Of a stretch of DNA of 16,963 nt, positions 16,092 through 16,963 are shown one piece after another. Source of the DNA: Chrysochromulina tobinii (lineage: Eukaryota > Haptophyta > Prymnesiales > Chrysochromulinaceae); contig JWZX01001449.1 in NCBI GenBank assembly GCA_001275005.1, positions 1 through 16,963 on the forward strand. The letters are read 5' to 3'. Positions within the stretch are counted from its first letter, which is position 1. Each line of letters starts with the position of its first letter. Below the pieces are notes generated by a model, which did no database searches, was not told the DNA's origin, and saw only the letters and a list, made by a program, of their open reading frames with translations. The position numbers and the translations under genes were made by a program.

Positions 16092-16963
16092 ATGCCGATA
16101 ACGTTCAAAGCGCACGAAGCAACGAAGATGCAAAGCCAGCGCATGCCATGGGACTGTTCGAAGTGCACGTATAATAACGTCGCCAGCGCGCGCCATTGCG
16201 AGATGTGTCACGCGCGCCATTGCGAGATGTGGGCGTCACCGCCACCATCGCCACCACCGCCACCACCGCCACCACCGCCACCACCGCCATCGCCAGAGGA
16301 TGTGCTTGAGTACGCTGTGTATCTCGGTATGGAGCCGACCGAAGACACCGATCTGCTGTGGATCGCCGAAGAGGCACTGCGAAATGATGCTGGCGAGCCG
16401 GATGGCTGGACAAAGCAGATGGACCCAAACGGCAATCTCTACTACTACAATGCAACCACCGGCCAGTCCTCTCGCCAGCATCCTCTTGACGAGTACTATC
16501 AGAACCTTTATCTCAAGCTCAAGATGCAGCGCACCATGGAGTTGGCTGGAATGGCCGTACCCGACGAGATCAAAAACCAATCGACCGCGCAGCTGACGAC
16601 CGAAGACCTCAAACGGATGCATGCCACCATGGCGGCGAAAATGGAAGGCGAGGCGTCCGTTCAGCAGCAGTCAGCGCCTGAGGAGGTACCGCCACCCATG
16701 TCACCCATGTCAGCCGGTGAATCGGCAGTCGAGACGGGCATTGTAATCGCCCGCGCATCGCCCACCGATGTCGCCGTCAAGGCGTACCAGCGCGCCCGCG
16801 CGGCATCGGTCAAGCGGTGCGCCTTCGACCTTGGCTCGATCTCGACCGGCAGCATCAACACGGGGCGAACGATCGAGCCTCTCGCCTCGTGGAGTGGCCT
16901 GTGGCCGCCTCTGCGCGAGTTCCTCCAGAACACCATCGACCACCTCGAGCTCTTCTCGGCTGG
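16092..16963 (+). CDS. RanBP2 zinc finger plus CEP164-type WW domain protein (partial, runs off window)
   Basis: At least 290 residues; the 3' end is missing. A RanBP2-type zinc finger matches W-x-C-x2-C-T-x2-N-x6 to C-x2-C exactly: W20, C22, C25, N28 or N29, C36, C39. A partial copy of its last knuckle follows, then a polyproline run (50-68). About 71-136 resembles the CEP164 N-terminal WW region (LEYAVYLGMEP, LLWIAEEAL, DGWTKQ, NGNLYYYNATTGQSS, QHPLDEYY). CEP164 is a centriolar distal-appendage protein needed for cilium assembly. The usual second WW Trp is Arg here (R128), so peptide binding may differ. The rest is helical and Met/Gln-rich. Start choices are ATG 16092 (A at -3, chosen), 16128 and 16143; all keep the zinc finger. 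The frame is open further upstream, so an upstream exon is possible. A basal-body role is inferred from the WW type. Confidence 0.85.
   Translation, partial: MPITFKAHEATKMQSQRMPWDCSKCTYNNVASARHCEMCHARHCEMWASPPPSPPPPPPPPPPPPPSPEDVLEYAVYLGMEPTEDTDLLWIAEEALRNDAGEPDGWTKQMDPNGNLYYYNATTGQSSRQHPLDEYYQNLYLKLKMQRTMELAGMAVPDEIKNQSTAQLTTEDLKRMHATMAAKMEGEASVQQQSAPEEVPPPMSPMSAGESAVETGIVIARASPTDVAVKAYQRARAASVKRCAFDLGSISTGSINTGRTIEPLASWSGLWPPLREFLQNTIDHLELFSA
16187..16231 (+). repeat. 24-bp duplication of the zinc-finger knuckle
   Basis: cgcgcgccattgcgagatgtg occurs at 16187-16207 and again at 16211-16231, period 24 bp (8 codons). The first copy encodes ARHCEMC, which supplies the last two zinc ligands. 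The second encodes ARHCEMW, with the final Cys changed to Trp, so it cannot provide a full C-x2-C pair. Confidence 0.9.
16239..16295 (+). repeat. 9-bp ccaccaccg repeat encoding polyproline
   Basis: A run of ccaccaccg units encodes three Pro, Ser, thirteen Pro, Ser, Pro. Polyproline runs bind SH3, WW or profilin-type partners and serve as rigid spacers. Here it separates the zinc finger from the WW domain. The length is likely variable between strains. Confidence 0.9.

Overview
This window looks like nuclear DNA of a GC-rich, gene-dense, intron-poor flagellated unicellular eukaryote, most likely a microalga. The evidence is protein content: filamin-type Ig repeats, IQ motifs, EF-hands, armadillo repeats, LIM and MYND zinc fingers, a PCMTD-like methyltransferase and a RanBP2 zinc finger joined to a CEP164-type WW domain. 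None of these suits a bacterium or a virus. Five genes read as complete single open frames of about 1.2 to 4.8 kb with no need for splicing. A haptophyte or a similar chromist alga would fit the Ala/Pro/Ser-rich linkers and the SH3-like insert, but I cannot fix the lineage from sequence alone.

Layout. (1) 551-1993, minus: EF-hand pair plus a long charged coiled coil. (2) 2380-6261, plus: a six-repeat filamin-like protein, divergent from gene 1 across 386 bp. Its second filamin domain is split by a large insert, and it has a C-terminal 57-residue tandem repeat. (3) 7062-11834, plus: a 1590-residue protein with a SPRY-like domain, a Ser/Pro-rich linker, eight IQ motifs with an EF-hand pair among them, an Ala/Glu/Lys-rich helix and C-terminal armadillo repeats. 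(4) 12206-13462, minus: a two-LIM protein, convergent with gene 3 across 371 bp that contain a strong inverted repeat. (5) 13949-15784, minus: a PCMTD-like methyltransferase fold fused to a MYND finger. (6) 16092 to the window end, plus, partial: RanBP2 zinc finger, polyproline and CEP164-like WW domain, divergent from gene 5 across about 307 bp.

Theme. Four of the six (EF-hand coiled coil, filamin, SPRY/IQ/EF/ARM, CEP164-like) and probably the LIM protein fit cytoskeleton, cilium or centriole and calcium/calmodulin functions. This is inferred from domain content; neighbouring eukaryotic genes need not cooperate. A second theme is short, recent, in-frame tandem duplication in every gene (9, 57, 6, 27, 13, 5, 10, 33 and 8 residue units). 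No tRNA, rRNA, transposon, CRISPR or viral gene was seen.
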